DNA of 64,000 nt from Paenibacillus tyrphae (GCF_000722545.1 NZ_JNVM01000008.1:1-64000), one strand, 5' to 3'; counted from the stretch's first letter, positions 1-9,573 are shown. Made by a program: numbers and translations. The notes: generated by a model from the sequence alone, not told the origin.

Positions 1-17
1 GCTTTATGATGCAACAT
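1..17 (-). CDS. 5' end of a gene running off the left edge
   Basis: Only five codons (ATG TTG CAT CAT AAA) are inside the window, so the product cannot be named. The start is convincing because a near-perfect Shine-Dalgarno AAAGGAGGTGA lies at 25-35 on the reverse strand, seven bases before the ATG. An extended -10 element (TGC TATAAT) sits further upstream at 51-59. Confidence 0.6.
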
Positions 18-50
18 GCGGGATTCACCTCCTTTGGTGATTTTATGATA

Positions 51-59
51 ATTATAGCA
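51..59 (-). promoter_or_regulatory. Extended -10 promoter for the left-edge gene
   Basis: Reverse-strand TGCTATAAT fits an extended -10 (TGnTATAAT). No good -35 is visible, which is normal for extended -10 promoters. The spacing to the ribosome site and ATG at 17 suits a short leader. Confidence 0.45.
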
Positions 60-217
60 CGTATGTTCGTATTCATGCACAAGAGATGCTGATTCATCTC
101 CCCCTTATCGAAGAGGGAGTCTTCTCAGCCTTAACGATAAATCGATAAACTATCCGCCTATTGTCCTGTTTTCATCAAAAAGAAACGAAAGACACATATT
201 CTATAACATTATTCGAC

Positions 218-259
218 AAAAAAATGAACCGGCTGAAGGACTGTGCCTCCGGCCGGCTC
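218..259 (-). terminator. Rho-independent terminator after the VOC gene
   Basis: On the reverse strand GAGCCGGC pairs with GCCGGTTC (one G-T pair) and is followed by ATTTTTTT. It lies just downstream of the VOC stop codon. Confidence 0.65.
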
Positions 260-285
260 GAACTTTTCCCTTATCGCAGTTCCAC

Positions 286-636
286 TTAAGCAAGGACCTC
301 AACGGTAAAACCGCCCGGGGCTTTCACATAGAACGTCCATCCATGCGATCTTTGCGGCGGCTTAACATCGAATCCGTCGTCCTTCATGCGTTGGTTGATC
401 TCATTCACCTTCTCTTCGCTCTCCTGAATGAAGCCGATATGAAACGTCTTAGGGTACTGAACCTCGGCTCCTTTCATTAACGTAATCACCATTCCGTTAT
501 CGTCAAATAGCACTGCGAATGAACTGCCGCGCGCATCTCCGCTCGTGTCCATCGGCCTGAGTCCGAAATAAGTTTCCAAAAACTGTTGAGCGGCCGGTAC
601 GTCCGTGACCGTCAAATTGATATGATTCAGCTTCAT
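286..636 (-). CDS. VOC superfamily (glyoxalase/dioxygenase-like) protein, 116 aa
   Basis: A single-domain VOC protein. The N-terminus MKLNHINLTVTDV with its early metal-ligand-type His is the usual first beta strand, the middle has FGLRPMD and FAVLFDDNGMVI, and the end has GFTVEVLA. Family members are metal-dependent lyases, dioxygenases or antibiotic-binding proteins, and the substrate cannot be told from sequence. The start at 636 is chosen because AAAGGA lies 11 bases upstream. A longer frame to 693 adds an unrelated basic stretch. It is monocistronic, with a terminator directly downstream, and divergent from the YHYH gene. Confidence 0.75.
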   Translation of the reverse strand: MKLNHINLTVTDVPAAQQFLETYFGLRPMDTSGDARGSSFAVLFDDNGMVITLMKGAEVQYPKTFHIGFIQESEEKVNEINQRMKDDGFDVKPPQRSHGWTFYVKAPGGFTVEVLA

Positions 637-792
637 CACATCCACCATCCTTTGGTTAAAAAGTTGATTTCTCCTAAATCGTATCACATTCATGCAAATG
701 ATAACTTTTTCACAGTTTGTTGTTGAATGATGCGTGAAAACCCGTCACTTGATTTAATCTATTTCATCATGGATCAAATTGACTTGATGCAA

Positions 793-821
793 TTGTCCTA
801 TTTTCCTAATGATGGTAGAAT
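793..821 (+). promoter_or_regulatory. Candidate sigma-A promoter of the YHYH gene
   Basis: TTGTCC (793-798), a 17-base spacer and TAGAAT (816-821) precede the YHYH gene. The -35 is imperfect, so this is a candidate only. Confidence 0.4.
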
Positions 822-858
822 TATAAGAAGATAGAACTACATAGTAGGGGGTCATTTT

Positions 859-1548
859 ATGAAACTAAACCAAGCGGTGTTAGGGATTGTTCTGTTCAGT
901 CTTTCGTTCTCGTCGATCACATCGATCGCAAGCGCTCATCCCGGCAGAACGGATAAAAATGGAGGACACACGTGCAGAACCAATTGTGCAAAATGGGGGC
1001 TTGAAGACGGCGAATATCATTATCACAATGGAGGAAGCACCTCAAGCGACGGTTCCGGCAGCAAGTCAAGCTCGCCGAAGGCGGCTCCCTCTTCCCCGGC
1101 AAAAGGAGAAGTCCCAGACGGCATGATCAAGGTGAATGTCCCCACTTTTAAGGTTTATGTAAATAATCAGGAAGTTTCCAATGCTTCTGCGCAGTATCCG
1201 GTCATTACCTACAAGGACATTACCTATTTCCCAATGACTTGGAGCTACACGCAGGCTTTGGGACTCGAAACCAAGTGGGATAAAGAGACGGGATTTGTGA
1301 TCCGGAAGACGGCCAACAAAGCAGCCAAGCTGAATCCCGACCTTGGCTCCCCGCCTGCAAAGCTGTACGCCAAGCTTCCCGATTTCAACGTATTTGTAAA
1401 CGATGCCTGGTTTGACAACTCGACAGAAACGTATCCGCTGCTTGTTTTAAATGATGTGACCTATTTCCCGATGACCTGGAAATTGGCTGTCGAGGACTTA
1501 GGCTTGACGACAAAGTTTGAAAATAACGCCTTTTACATCTCGAAGTAA
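859..1548 (+). CDS. Secreted YHYH-domain protein, 229 aa
   Basis: A Sec signal peptide (about residues 1-27, ending SIASAHP) is followed by a YHYH-type domain: HPGRTDKNGGHTCRTNCAKWG then GEYHYHNGG. This small Cys/His domain occurs in secreted Gram-positive proteins, sometimes beside nucleases or cell-wall binding repeats. A Ser/Pro/Lys linker (about 68-90) leads to two copies of a roughly 60-residue repeat, each with a VPTFKVYVN/LPDFNVFVN start and a conserved TYFPMTW core. The repeats resemble copper-amine-oxidase-like stalk domains that Paenibacillus uses on surface proteins. AGGGGG stands nine bases before the ATG. The biochemical role is unknown. Confidence 0.8.
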   Translation: MKLNQAVLGIVLFSLSFSSITSIASAHPGRTDKNGGHTCRTNCAKWGLEDGEYHYHNGGSTSSDGSGSKSSSPKAAPSSPAKGEVPDGMIKVNVPTFKVYVNNQEVSNASAQYPVITYKDITYFPMTWSYTQALGLETKWDKETGFVIRKTANKAAKLNPDLGSPPAKLYAKLPDFNVFVNDAWFDNSTETYPLLVLNDVTYFPMTWKLAVEDLGLTTKFENNAFYISK

Positions 1549-1576
1549 GGCTGCCATCAGGCGGCTCTGGATGAGA

Positions 1577-1618
1577 AAAAGTGCCTCTCCTCGCGGGGAT
1601 GGCACTTTTCCTTTTTTT
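1577..1618. terminator. Bidirectional terminator between YHYH and PL6 genes
   Basis: AAAAGTGCC (1577-1585) pairs with GGCACTTTT (1601-1609). A T-run follows on the forward strand (1612-1619) and an A-run precedes it, so it can serve both convergent genes. Confidence 0.85.
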
Positions 1619-1640
1619 TGCGGCAAATATAAAATTAAAG

Positions 1641-3512
1641 TTATGGCGCGTCCGGCCCTACGTCGGTCTTCTCCAGCGGACGATTCTTGAAGGACGAGGC
1701 CGTGGAATACTCGTCCGCTCCGATATCATGAGCGGATGAGCGGGCTTCGCCATCCATATCCTCCTTGATATAGCTGTACGTTCCAACTGCGGCGTCAATC
1801 GCCGCCTTACTGGCGGAGGATAATTTTTGCAATCCGTTCACGGTTTGAAATAACGGGTCGGCGTTGCGAATCTCCGAAGCCGTTCTCGATTTATTGCTCA
1901 GCGTGCTGCCATACCCGATGTTGCCTTCGAATACGGTGTTGCTGGTGGCCGCTTCGTTATAAAGCGTGCCCGTGGAATTTTTCACGATGTTGTTCGCCAC
2001 GACGCTGTCTTGAGGAGCGTAAGCCTTTCCGGACCCGATAACAATCCCCCCCTTGCTGCCTACGATCGTATTGTTGACGACTTGGGCGCGATAAATTTTC
2101 CAATGCGCTCTCAATTGGTCCAGCGTCGGATTGGGCGGATACCCGCCGGTGCCGCCGTCGAAGCTGCCGCTGTCGAGATGGATGGCCGTCCCGGTAAGAT
2201 TCTCGAAGTAGTTGTTGTAAATTTTATGGTCATTGCCATACACCCGAATTCCCGATTGCTCCGTTTTCACGCCGTCGCCAAGGAAGAAGTTCCCGTAAAA
2301 CTCGTTGTTATGGCCGTGCCGCGAAGTAAGTCCCCCTTTCGAGGTTTTGAACGTATTGTAGCGGACCGTGTTACCGCTGCTTTTGACGGAGACGATTTCG
2401 GGTTCACCGTCGCAGTTCTCAAACAAATTGTATTGAATGGTGTTGTACCCGTTGGACAACGAGACTTTGGATAGCCCCAGACGTATCGTTTCCTTGCCGT
2501 TGTCTACCCACGGGCCGACCTCATGGAAGTAGTTGTATTCGATCACGTCGTACTGCGAGATGTTCCCCTTGCCGTCGCCTTCGTAGGCAATGAGCGGACT
2601 CGTGTCGTTCTTGGGACCAAAATCATTATGGTCGATCCGGTTGTGATGGCTGTTCGCTCCGCTCACCTGCAGCCAGATCAAGTCTTTTCCGGTTGCCGGC
2701 AAAGCGAATTGATTTCGGGTCACCCGAATATTGTTGGAGCCGTCCAAGAGGAGGGCCGTGTTGCCGGTGTTCGTAAACTTCAAGCCCTCAATCGTAACGT
2801 AGGACGATTTTTGAATTTTGAGCGATGCCCCGCCGGAAATGACGGCCTGGCCCGGATTTGCCGCTTTGATCGTAATCGGGCTGTTCGCCGTGCCGTTCTT
2901 GCCGCTCACGACGAAGGGAGCATCCTGCGTGTAGGTACCGTCGGCGAGCACAATCGTCGTGCCCGCAACCGCTTTGCCAATGGCCGCAGTCAGCTCGGCA
3001 GAGGTGGAAACCGGCACGCCTTCGGCACCCTCCCCATAAATCTCTACTTCGGTGTAGCTGTTCCAGGCATTAACCGAGTTGCCGTGCCCAATAATTTTTA
3101 CGTACCGGGCCGCGTTGACATCAGGAAAATCAAAGGTTTGCAGTCCTGCATTCAAGCTGCTAACCGCATTCGCCTTTACCGTCTTAAAGCTCACATTGTC
3201 GGTCGAGGTTTGAATATCGAACTTGGAAGTTCTGGTATCCCCGTTTAGAAAGGCCATTTTCATATAGCTGACCTTCTTGTTGGCGCCTAGATCGAATTTG
3301 ATCCATTCCCCGTCGCCGCTGGCGGACCAGCGTGTAGACAGATTGCCGTCTACCGTATTGGCCGAAACATTGCCGTCGTCCTTACTCGCCGTTACGGCAG
3401 ACGCCGGAACCTGCAGCTTGGCATCCGCTGCATAACCGGGTGCGGCAGGAATAAGCGCAGGAAGCAAGCAAGCGCATGCAAAAACCGTAAATAGCTTTGT
3501 TCGTCTTATCAT
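1641..3512 (-). CDS. Secreted PL6-family polysaccharide lyase with CBM32 domain, 623 aa
   Basis: Predicted to cleave uronate-containing polysaccharide by beta-elimination outside the cell. A signal peptide (residues 1-29) is followed by an F5/8 type C (CBM32-like) domain at about 35-160. The remainder is a right-handed beta-helix of the chondroitinase B/alginate lyase type (PL6), with motifs EVGPWVDNGKETIRLG, EIVSVKSSGNTVRYN and LTSRHGHNNEFYGN. The Lys in VSVKSS (about 377) and Arg in TSRHG (about 398) match the catalytic pair known in the family. The ATG at 3512 has AAGGAG seven bases upstream, and a longer frame would add 12 residues before the signal peptide. It is the last gene of the AraC-SBP-permease-GH95 cluster. 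Alginate, chondroitin or another uronan cannot be told apart here. Confidence 0.88.
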   Translation of the reverse strand: MIRRTKLFTVFACACLLPALIPAAPGYAADAKLQVPASAVTASKDDGNVSANTVDGNLSTRWSASGDGEWIKFDLGANKKVSYMKMAFLNGDTRTSKFDIQTSTDNVSFKTVKANAVSSLNAGLQTFDFPDVNAARYVKIIGHGNSVNAWNSYTEVEIYGEGAEGVPVSTSAELTAAIGKAVAGTTIVLADGTYTQDAPFVVSGKNGTANSPITIKAANPGQAVISGGASLKIQKSSYVTIEGLKFTNTGNTALLLDGSNNIRVTRNQFALPATGKDLIWLQVSGANSHHNRIDHNDFGPKNDTSPLIAYEGDGKGNISQYDVIEYNYFHEVGPWVDNGKETIRLGLSKVSLSNGYNTIQYNLFENCDGEPEIVSVKSSGNTVRYNTFKTSKGGLTSRHGHNNEFYGNFFLGDGVKTEQSGIRVYGNDHKIYNNYFENLTGTAIHLDSGSFDGGTGGYPPNPTLDQLRAHWKIYRAQVVNNTIVGSKGGIVIGSGKAYAPQDSVVANNIVKNSTGTLYNEAATSNTVFEGNIGYGSTLSNKSRTASEIRNADPLFQTVNGLQKLSSASKAAIDAAVGTYSYIKEDMDGEARSSAHDIGADEYSTASSFKNRPLEKTDVGPDAP

Positions 3513-3634
3513 TTCATCGCTCCTTCTTTTTTTAATTGCAGAGTGCACTCCGGTTTCATTTTACAAAGAAAAACGGGGCAAAAGAAATCATCAAAATGCT
3601 GAAAAGATCATTAAAACCTTCAATTTCCGGCCTC

Positions 3635-5872
3635 TCAAAACGGAAAGTCGTAAAGCCGCCAAGGCTTATGCCCGCCGAAATAGCGGACGGGTCTTCCGGA
3701 GGGAGATACCGGCCGTATGCGCAGATCCGGGAGCTCGCCGTCCGGATACAAAATCGCTTCCTCTCCCTTTTGCAAGTCCAAGGCGATATCTCCTTCCTGC
3801 GCTCCCAAGTCGACCATCGCTTCAGCGGCGGCTGTTCCGGCTTTCCGCCACCGGACGATGCCGGTCCACCCGGTCCGGACAATACACGGCTCCCCGACCA
3901 AGCTTCTCACGCGGATAAACCGGGTGATGCCGTCTCTTCGCACGGCGCTGACGAGAAAAGCTCCTTCGGCGCGCAGATCGTGAAACGCCGCATCCCGCCA
4001 TTCGTCGGGGACGGCCGGGAAGATGCGGATCGTCCCTCCCCAGCTTTGCAGCAGCATGTCATGAATCGCCTCCGCTCCCGCAAGCGGCGTCTCGATGACC
4101 GGCCCTGCTTCTTTGTACATCGTATTCGGCTTGACGATCAGCAGCAGCGCTTGCAGCAAGCGAAGCGCTTCATTCCCCCAGCCGAGCGTAGCGGCGATCG
4201 ATGCCGCGCCGGTCACACTGAAGCCGCGCAAATCGCCCTCCTTGCCGATCCAATGGCGAAGCGAGGTGGCGATCAGCTCCCGGTCCTCCTCCCTGTCGCA
4301 GCCGATCAGGTGCAGCGGAAAGACGGCGAGCAGGTGGCTGAAATGCCGGTGGCCGTACGCAAGCGGCGTGTCGCGGCCGATCATGAGGCCGGTCTCGTCC
4401 ACCGGCAGCGGCGCCAATCGGTCGAGAACGTGCAGCCATTTCCAGCACAATAGGTCCGCTTCCCCCAGCCGCTCGCTTATGGCCAGCAGCGTTTCGCAGC
4501 CCCAGCGGATGAGCGCCAGATCGTAATGGCAGTCGCGTACCCTCGTCCGCATAAACGAGCCGTATTCGGGGGAAATGGTCGGCGGCAGATGCAGTCTGCC
4601 GTCCTCCTCTTCTTCCAGCAGGTGGAAATAGTAATTCATGCTTCTTTGCAAGATCGGATACAGCACGTTTCTCAGCATCTCGTCATCCATAGCGTACCGG
4701 TAATGCCGCCAAACGTTGTGACAGATCCAGGCGAGGTTGCCGACCTCGTCGTCCACTTCGCTTTTCAGATCATAACTGCTGCTTCGGCCCAATCCCGCCG
4801 AATCGTGCCGGAACGGCTCGGGCACGTTTCCGATCAAATGCTCCTTGTTTGCGTCGAGCGTCCGTACGAGCGATTCCCCGATCTCCAGCCGGTTCGCCGT
4901 ATAGACCGGCGAATAGCTCATTTGCACGTTCATGTTGAACCAGATCCCCGGCCAAGGCGACGGGGCAAGCCACGGTCCCTGATTGTCGATCAGCGGGCGG
5001 TCGGCCCGCGTGGCCGAGGCCAGCTTATACATCTGAATCCAGTAAAAGCTTTCCAGCCGCCTGTCCGGGAGCGAAACGAAGCTTTGCCGGTAATACCGGT
5101 GCCACCACCGGCGATGCGCGCCGACCCACGTGCCGAAATCGCTCTCCGAAGCGTTCCTCACCGAAGCCGCAGCTTGCTCTTTCGCCTTTTCGTCATGGCC
5201 GTTGGCGATGCTGACATACCAGATGCGGCGGCGGCCTTCGGACGCCCGCATTTCCTTCCAGGCCGCGACACAGCCTTCATCCGGGGCAAACCGCTGGATG
5301 GAGAAGAACATGCCGTCCTTCCCCGTCGTTTTGTCCACCTCTTCCTCCGGAATGTACTGGTTCGTATTGATGCCATCGGCATACTTAAGCACCGGGTCCA
5401 CCTCGGAATTCGCATACCATGCCAAGCGCGCGCCTTCTTCCCCTTCCGTCGTCTCGAGCTCGACGGCCATAACCTCCGCTTCGCTGTGGACGAATGCTCG
5501 GACCCGGACCTCTCCGCGGGTCGTCGTCAATACGGCTCGCAGCTCGGCATTCCACAAATCCAGCCGCATCGAAGTCGGATGGTAAATCATCCCTTCCAGC
5601 TCCAGGTCGAGCTCGCCGACCGGCACGCGCGGACGGAAGCCCGGACGGTCCGTCCGGGTCGCCGTCACGTCCGTTCGGCCCGCAACGAACCGCAGCACAT
5701 TCCGCTTCTTCGCATTCTCCTCCCCATAAATCATCGCGCCGATCAGCCCGTTGCCGATAAAAGCCCCTTCGTCCCAGCTAACGGGCTTAACGACCCATTC
5801 CATATCGTTATCGGCCATAAACTGCTCCCAATTGAGATCCAGGCGGACATTTTCCATTTCGTTATCATTCAT
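3635..5872 (-). CDS. GH95-like glycoside hydrolase, 745 aa
   Basis: Resembles the GH95 family of alpha-L-fucosidases and galactosidases. There is an N-terminal beta-sandwich (WVVKPVSWDEGAFIGNGLIGAMIYGE near residue 25), then an (alpha/alpha)6 barrel containing NQGPWLAPSPWPGIWFNMNVQM, the usual active-site region, and a C-terminal beta domain. There is no signal peptide, so it probably acts in the cytoplasm on imported oligosaccharides. It starts 17 bases after the upstream permease stop, with AAGGAG 13 bases before the ATG. The reading frame stays open far upstream inside the permease gene, but that part is not protein-like. The exact glycosidic bond is not determinable. Confidence 0.82.
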   Translation of the reverse strand: MNDNEMENVRLDLNWEQFMADNDMEWVVKPVSWDEGAFIGNGLIGAMIYGEENAKKRNVLRFVAGRTDVTATRTDRPGFRPRVPVGELDLELEGMIYHPTSMRLDLWNAELRAVLTTTRGEVRVRAFVHSEAEVMAVELETTEGEEGARLAWYANSEVDPVLKYADGINTNQYIPEEEVDKTTGKDGMFFSIQRFAPDEGCVAAWKEMRASEGRRRIWYVSIANGHDEKAKEQAAASVRNASESDFGTWVGAHRRWWHRYYRQSFVSLPDRRLESFYWIQMYKLASATRADRPLIDNQGPWLAPSPWPGIWFNMNVQMSYSPVYTANRLEIGESLVRTLDANKEHLIGNVPEPFRHDSAGLGRSSSYDLKSEVDDEVGNLAWICHNVWRHYRYAMDDEMLRNVLYPILQRSMNYYFHLLEEEEDGRLHLPPTISPEYGSFMRTRVRDCHYDLALIRWGCETLLAISERLGEADLLCWKWLHVLDRLAPLPVDETGLMIGRDTPLAYGHRHFSHLLAVFPLHLIGCDREEDRELIATSLRHWIGKEGDLRGFSVTGAASIAATLGWGNEALRLLQALLLIVKPNTMYKEAGPVIETPLAGAEAIHDMLLQSWGGTIRIFPAVPDEWRDAAFHDLRAEGAFLVSAVRRDGITRFIRVRSLVGEPCIVRTGWTGIVRWRKAGTAAAEAMVDLGAQEGDIALDLQKGEEAILYPDGELPDLRIRPVSPSGRPVRYFGGHKPWRLYDFPF

Positions 5873-5889
5873 GCTGCGGGTTCCGCTCC

Positions 5890-6771
5890 TTATCCTTTGA
5901 TTGCGCCGACCAGCGCGCCCTTCACGAAGTACTTTTGCAGGAACGGATACACGAGAAGAATCGGCACCGTCGCAACGATAATCGTCGCGTATTTCAGCGT
6001 AACCGACAGCATCGCCACATCGCTCTCCGTCGCGCCGACGGCCATCGAGCTCGCTTCGCCCTGCAGCAAAATTTCGCGGAGCACGAGCTGCAGCGGATAC
6101 AGCGACCGGTCCTGCAGGAAGATCATCGCATGGAACCAGGAGTTCCAGTGACTGACGCCATAATATAGCATCATGACCGCGATGACGGGCATGGACAGCG
6201 GCAGCATGATGCGGAACAGGATGACGAAATCGTTCGCCCCGTCGATCTTGGCCGATTCCTCCAGACTGTCGGGGATCGCCTCGAACGACGTTTTCATGAT
6301 GATCAGATTGAACGTATTGATCGCATGCGGAATAATAAGCGCCCACAGCGAGTCAGCAAGCCCGATGCCTTTGACCGTAAAATAAAACGGAATCAGTCCA
6401 CCGCTGAAGAACATCGTAAAGACGATGAACAGCATAAGCGGCTTGCGGTAGCGCAAGCTTTTGCGCGACAAGGCATACGCCCCGAAGGCTGTAAGCGACA
6501 GATTGAACGCAAGGCCGACGACGACGACGAACAGCGTATTCCCGTAGCCCTTCAAAATCATCGGGTTGTTAAACACGCTCGCGTACGCCTCGAGCGAAAA
6601 TCCGAGCGGCGTCCACAGCATGCCTTTGTGCGCCATCAAGCTTGCGGCGTCGCTGACGGAAGCGAAGGCCACGTACATGATCGGGTAAATGGTGAGCACC
6701 ATCAGCAAAGTCAAAAAGACGACATTGCCGGCATCGAAGCATCTTTCCGAAACGGTGCGCCGGTTCAGCAT
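5890..6771 (-). CDS. Carbohydrate ABC transporter permease (MalG/YtcP type), 293 aa
   Basis: One of two membrane subunits of a sugar importer. It has an N-terminal helix (VVFLTLLMVLTIYPIMYVAF), about six transmembrane helices, and the EAA loop EESAKIDGANDFVILFRIMLPLSMP, which contacts the ATPase. The C-terminus PFLQKYFVKGALVGAIKG is typical of the MalG branch. AAGGAGG stands eight bases before the ATG. It sits between the MalF-type permease (16-base gap) and the GH95 gene. No ATPase gene is present, so a shared MsmX-like ATPase encoded elsewhere is expected. Confidence 0.92.
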   Translation of the reverse strand: MLNRRTVSERCFDAGNVVFLTLLMVLTIYPIMYVAFASVSDAASLMAHKGMLWTPLGFSLEAYASVFNNPMILKGYGNTLFVVVVGLAFNLSLTAFGAYALSRKSLRYRKPLMLFIVFTMFFSGGLIPFYFTVKGIGLADSLWALIIPHAINTFNLIIMKTSFEAIPDSLEESAKIDGANDFVILFRIMLPLSMPVIAVMMLYYGVSHWNSWFHAMIFLQDRSLYPLQLVLREILLQGEASSMAVGATESDVAMLSVTLKYATIIVATVPILLVYPFLQKYFVKGALVGAIKG

Positions 6772-6787
6772 TGGCTGTTCCTCCTTT

Positions 6788-7744
6788 CTACCATAAGCTC
6801 GTATTGTTCAGCTTGCGGCTCAACCAGTTGGAAAAGATCACGAGCATAAAATTGATGACGGAGTTGAACAACCCGACCGCCGAGCTGAAGCTGTAATTGA
6901 AATCCTGCAAGCCGACCCGGTATACATACGACGAGATGACATCGGCTGTCTCGTACGTGCTCGGATTGTACAGCAGAATGATCTTTTCGAATCCGACATT
7001 CATCAGCCGTCCGATGTTCAAAATAAGCAAAATGACGATCGTCGGCATCAAGCCCGGAATCGTGACATGCAGCATCTGCTTCCACCGTCCGGCGCCGTCC
7101 ATTCTGGCGGCCTCGTACTGCTCGGGATCGATGCCGGTCAAGGCGGCCAAAAAGATGATCGTTCCCCAGCCGATATGCTGCCATACCCCTGACGAGACGT
7201 AAATCGAGCGGAACATATCCGGTTCAAGGAGCAGCGACAGACGTTCTCCCCCCATATAGACGAGGATATCGTTAATAACGCCGTCGCTGGCTGTAAAGTC
7301 CTTCACAATGCCGCAGATGACAACGAGCGAGATGAAGTGCGGCAAATAGGTGACCGTCTGCACCGTGCGCTTGAATATCGTGTGTTTCACTTCGTTAAGC
7401 AGCAGGGCAAGCACGATCGGCGCCGGAAAGCCGAACAACAGCTCGTAGAAGCTGATCAGCAGCGTATTTTTGATCGTTCTCCAGAAATAAGCCCCGGTGA
7501 AAAACGTCTCGAAATGCTCGAAGCCGATCCATGGACTGTCCCCTATGCCGAGCCGGGGCGAAAAATCTTTAAACGCGATGACGGCCCCATACATCGGGGC
7601 ATAGTGGAATATCACGTAAAAGAGCAGCACCGGAAGCAGCATGACGTACAGCAGCTTATTTTTCCGGATATCGACCAGCAGGCCGATGCGCGCGCGCTTC
7701 TTCGGGATAACGGCGATCGTCGTTTCCGGGTTCATGGCGCTCAT
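6788..7744 (-). CDS. Sugar ABC transporter permease (LplB/MalF type), 318 aa
   Basis: The partner permease of the importer. The N-terminus KLLYVMLLPVLLFYVIFHYAPMYG and the phrase GFEHFETFFTGAYFWRTIKNTLLIS are standard for LplB-type subunits. The EAA loop EQYEAARMDGAGRWKQMLHVTIPG is intact. The ATG at 7744 is preferred because GGGAG lies just upstream. A TTG six codons earlier sits inside that ribosome site. It is encoded directly after the SBP gene. It also provides the in-window template showing what the broken permease at 22068-23023 should look like. Confidence 0.92.
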   Translation of the reverse strand: MSAMNPETTIAVIPKKRARIGLLVDIRKNKLLYVMLLPVLLFYVIFHYAPMYGAVIAFKDFSPRLGIGDSPWIGFEHFETFFTGAYFWRTIKNTLLISFYELLFGFPAPIVLALLLNEVKHTIFKRTVQTVTYLPHFISLVVICGIVKDFTASDGVINDILVYMGGERLSLLLEPDMFRSIYVSSGVWQHIGWGTIIFLAALTGIDPEQYEAARMDGAGRWKQMLHVTIPGLMPTIVILLILNIGRLMNVGFEKIILLYNPSTYETADVISSYVYRVGLQDFNYSFSSAVGLFNSVINFMLVIFSNWLSRKLNNTSLW

Positions 7745-7789
7745 GTTCTCTCTCCCTTCCAAGCCCTTCCCGTGAGGAAGGCGACCGAT

Positions 7790-9409
7790 TTATCGCTTAT
7801 TGTAACGGTCCAGCGCTTCCTGATAAATTTTCGTCACCTTATCGATTCCCATCGATTGAATCTGCTTCACGTAATCGTCGAACTTGTCAATCGGTTCCTT
7901 GCCCATAATAAACTTCACGAACATTTCTTCCTTGTAGCTCGCGATCGCCGTATTCAGCTTGGCTACTTCCTTGCTCTCCTCGACCGTCGGCGTAATGAAC
8001 AGCGGCATCACATGCTTGGCCGCATCGGTTTCGGACCATATTTTTATGGCTGCATCCTGCTCCGGGAACGTGTTGAAGCTTTTCCGGCTATCTCCCGGAA
8101 ACGGTCCGTTCGGCTTCGTATATTGAGACACCATTTGCTGGAGATTGTATTTCTCGTTTTTCGTTATCTTGTCGGTGAACTGCGGTGCGCCGTCCTTCAT
8201 CGCATAGCTCTCGCCCTCAATCCCGAAGTTGAACAGCAGGCTGCCCTTCTCGCTGAAAGCGTAGTCCAGCCATTGGACGGCCAGCTCGGGATGCTTCGTA
8301 TCGACGGTTACCGCTTTGCTGCCGGCTGGATTGTATTTGAAATCACGCTGCCCGATGAAGGCCCGCTCCCCTTTTTTCAAGGTCGGATACGGGGCGGCAA
8401 CGAGTTGGAATTTCGGATTTTTCTTCTTCCCGGTTTCCATCCAACGGCCCATACCGCCGCTGAGCAGAGAGACGGTGGCTCCCGAATTTTCACCCAACAT
8501 TTTGTTGTCCAGCGTCTTCGAATCCGTGTTCAAGGCAAAATCCTTATCGATCAGCCCTTCCGCATACCATTTCCGGAAAAGAGCAAGCACTTCCTTAAAT
8601 TGCGGATCAATCGGTCCGTACTTTACCTTGCCTTGGTCGTCGATGTAGAACCGGTTCGCCGTACGGTAGGCCCCGATAAACGCATCTTGAATATTAAACT
8701 CGTTGCTGTACAGCGAAGTGAACGGAGCCGACGCACCCTTCTGTTCTTTAAACGCTTTCAAAACGGTGTACCATTCGTCGATCGTCGTCGGCACCTGCAG
8801 CTTCAATTCGTCCAGCCAGTCTTTGCGGATCATCGGCCCGCGGAATACAAGCCCGTTGTCGGGACGGATCATCGGAAATACATAATATTTGCCGCTGTCC
8901 GTCTTCACCATCTTGTCAAGCTCTTTGTCCTGCTGCAGCCGCTTTTTCAGATTGGGCGCATACTTGTCAATATAATCGTTGAGCGGCAGGATGACCTTAT
9001 CGGCGATTGCCTTCTCCGCTCCTCCGGGATAGGAGCTATTCCAGTCGTATTCGATAACGTCCGGTAATTTGTTCGACGCGATCAACAGATTGAACTGCTC
9101 CTTCGCCTGTCCGTCGACCGGGTGCGTATACTTGACTTTCACGCCGGTTTCCTTCTCCAGCTGTTTGCCGAACGGCGAGTCGGCCAGGTTGGGCACAAAG
9201 GTGATCAGGTTCGTATTGATCTGCTCCCACGAGGTCAACGTTTCCTTCGTTTGGATAGGGTACTGGCCAGCTTCCGACGATGACGCCGGCGTTTTCGGCG
9301 CATTCTGGCCATCCCCGCTACTCTGTTTGGTGCATGCGACAATTAGACTGGAAGCCAATACGACGCATGCCGCAGCGCGAAACGATTTACCGGCAGAGCT
9401 TTGTTTCAT
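7790..9409 (-). CDS. Extracellular sugar-binding lipoprotein, 539 aa
   Basis: Captures the oligosaccharide and delivers it to the two permeases. The signal sequence MKQSSAGKSFRAAACVVLASSLIVAC ends in a lipobox (LIVAC), so it is anchored by a lipidated Cys. The mature part has features of the large LipO-type SBPs of Paenibacillus: GKQLEKETGVKVKYTHPV, NKLPDVIEYDW, and the terminal motif YVKQIQSMGIDKVTKIYQEALDRYN. AGGGGG stands seven bases before the ATG at 9409. It follows the AraC-type regulator and heads the transport genes. Its ligand is probably a product of the PL6/GH95 substrate. Confidence 0.92.
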   Translation of the reverse strand: MKQSSAGKSFRAAACVVLASSLIVACTKQSSGDGQNAPKTPASSSEAGQYPIQTKETLTSWEQINTNLITFVPNLADSPFGKQLEKETGVKVKYTHPVDGQAKEQFNLLIASNKLPDVIEYDWNSSYPGGAEKAIADKVILPLNDYIDKYAPNLKKRLQQDKELDKMVKTDSGKYYVFPMIRPDNGLVFRGPMIRKDWLDELKLQVPTTIDEWYTVLKAFKEQKGASAPFTSLYSNEFNIQDAFIGAYRTANRFYIDDQGKVKYGPIDPQFKEVLALFRKWYAEGLIDKDFALNTDSKTLDNKMLGENSGATVSLLSGGMGRWMETGKKKNPKFQLVAAPYPTLKKGERAFIGQRDFKYNPAGSKAVTVDTKHPELAVQWLDYAFSEKGSLLFNFGIEGESYAMKDGAPQFTDKITKNEKYNLQQMVSQYTKPNGPFPGDSRKSFNTFPEQDAAIKIWSETDAAKHVMPLFITPTVEESKEVAKLNTAIASYKEEMFVKFIMGKEPIDKFDDYVKQIQSMGIDKVTKIYQEALDRYNKR

Positions 9410-9573
9410 GCGAATCCCCCTATGAGTTAAGAAAGTGTGCACTCCGGGTTGCTGCACCTTAGCGCCATTATGCTACGAAGCGCATCTTGAAGCTATATTC
9501 AGAATCGAAACTCCACCGTTAAAATCGGCAGTATGGCGCCATGCTTTTCCGCAATCCTTATACAAAAACCGAA

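Noticed and set aside
4526..6151. Long forward-strand open frame opposite the GH95 and permease genes
   Set aside because: It is the complement of well-supported reverse genes, has no family motifs and is rich in Arg, His and Pro as expected of antisense frames in GC-rich DNA.
5873..6346. N-terminal extension of the GH95 frame
   Set aside because: It lies entirely within the upstream permease gene in another frame and has no protein-like features, so the start was set at 5872.
7337..9067. Long forward-strand open frame opposite the SBP and permease genes
   Set aside because: Antisense shadow of the SBP and LplB-type genes; no ribosome site and no recognisable domain.
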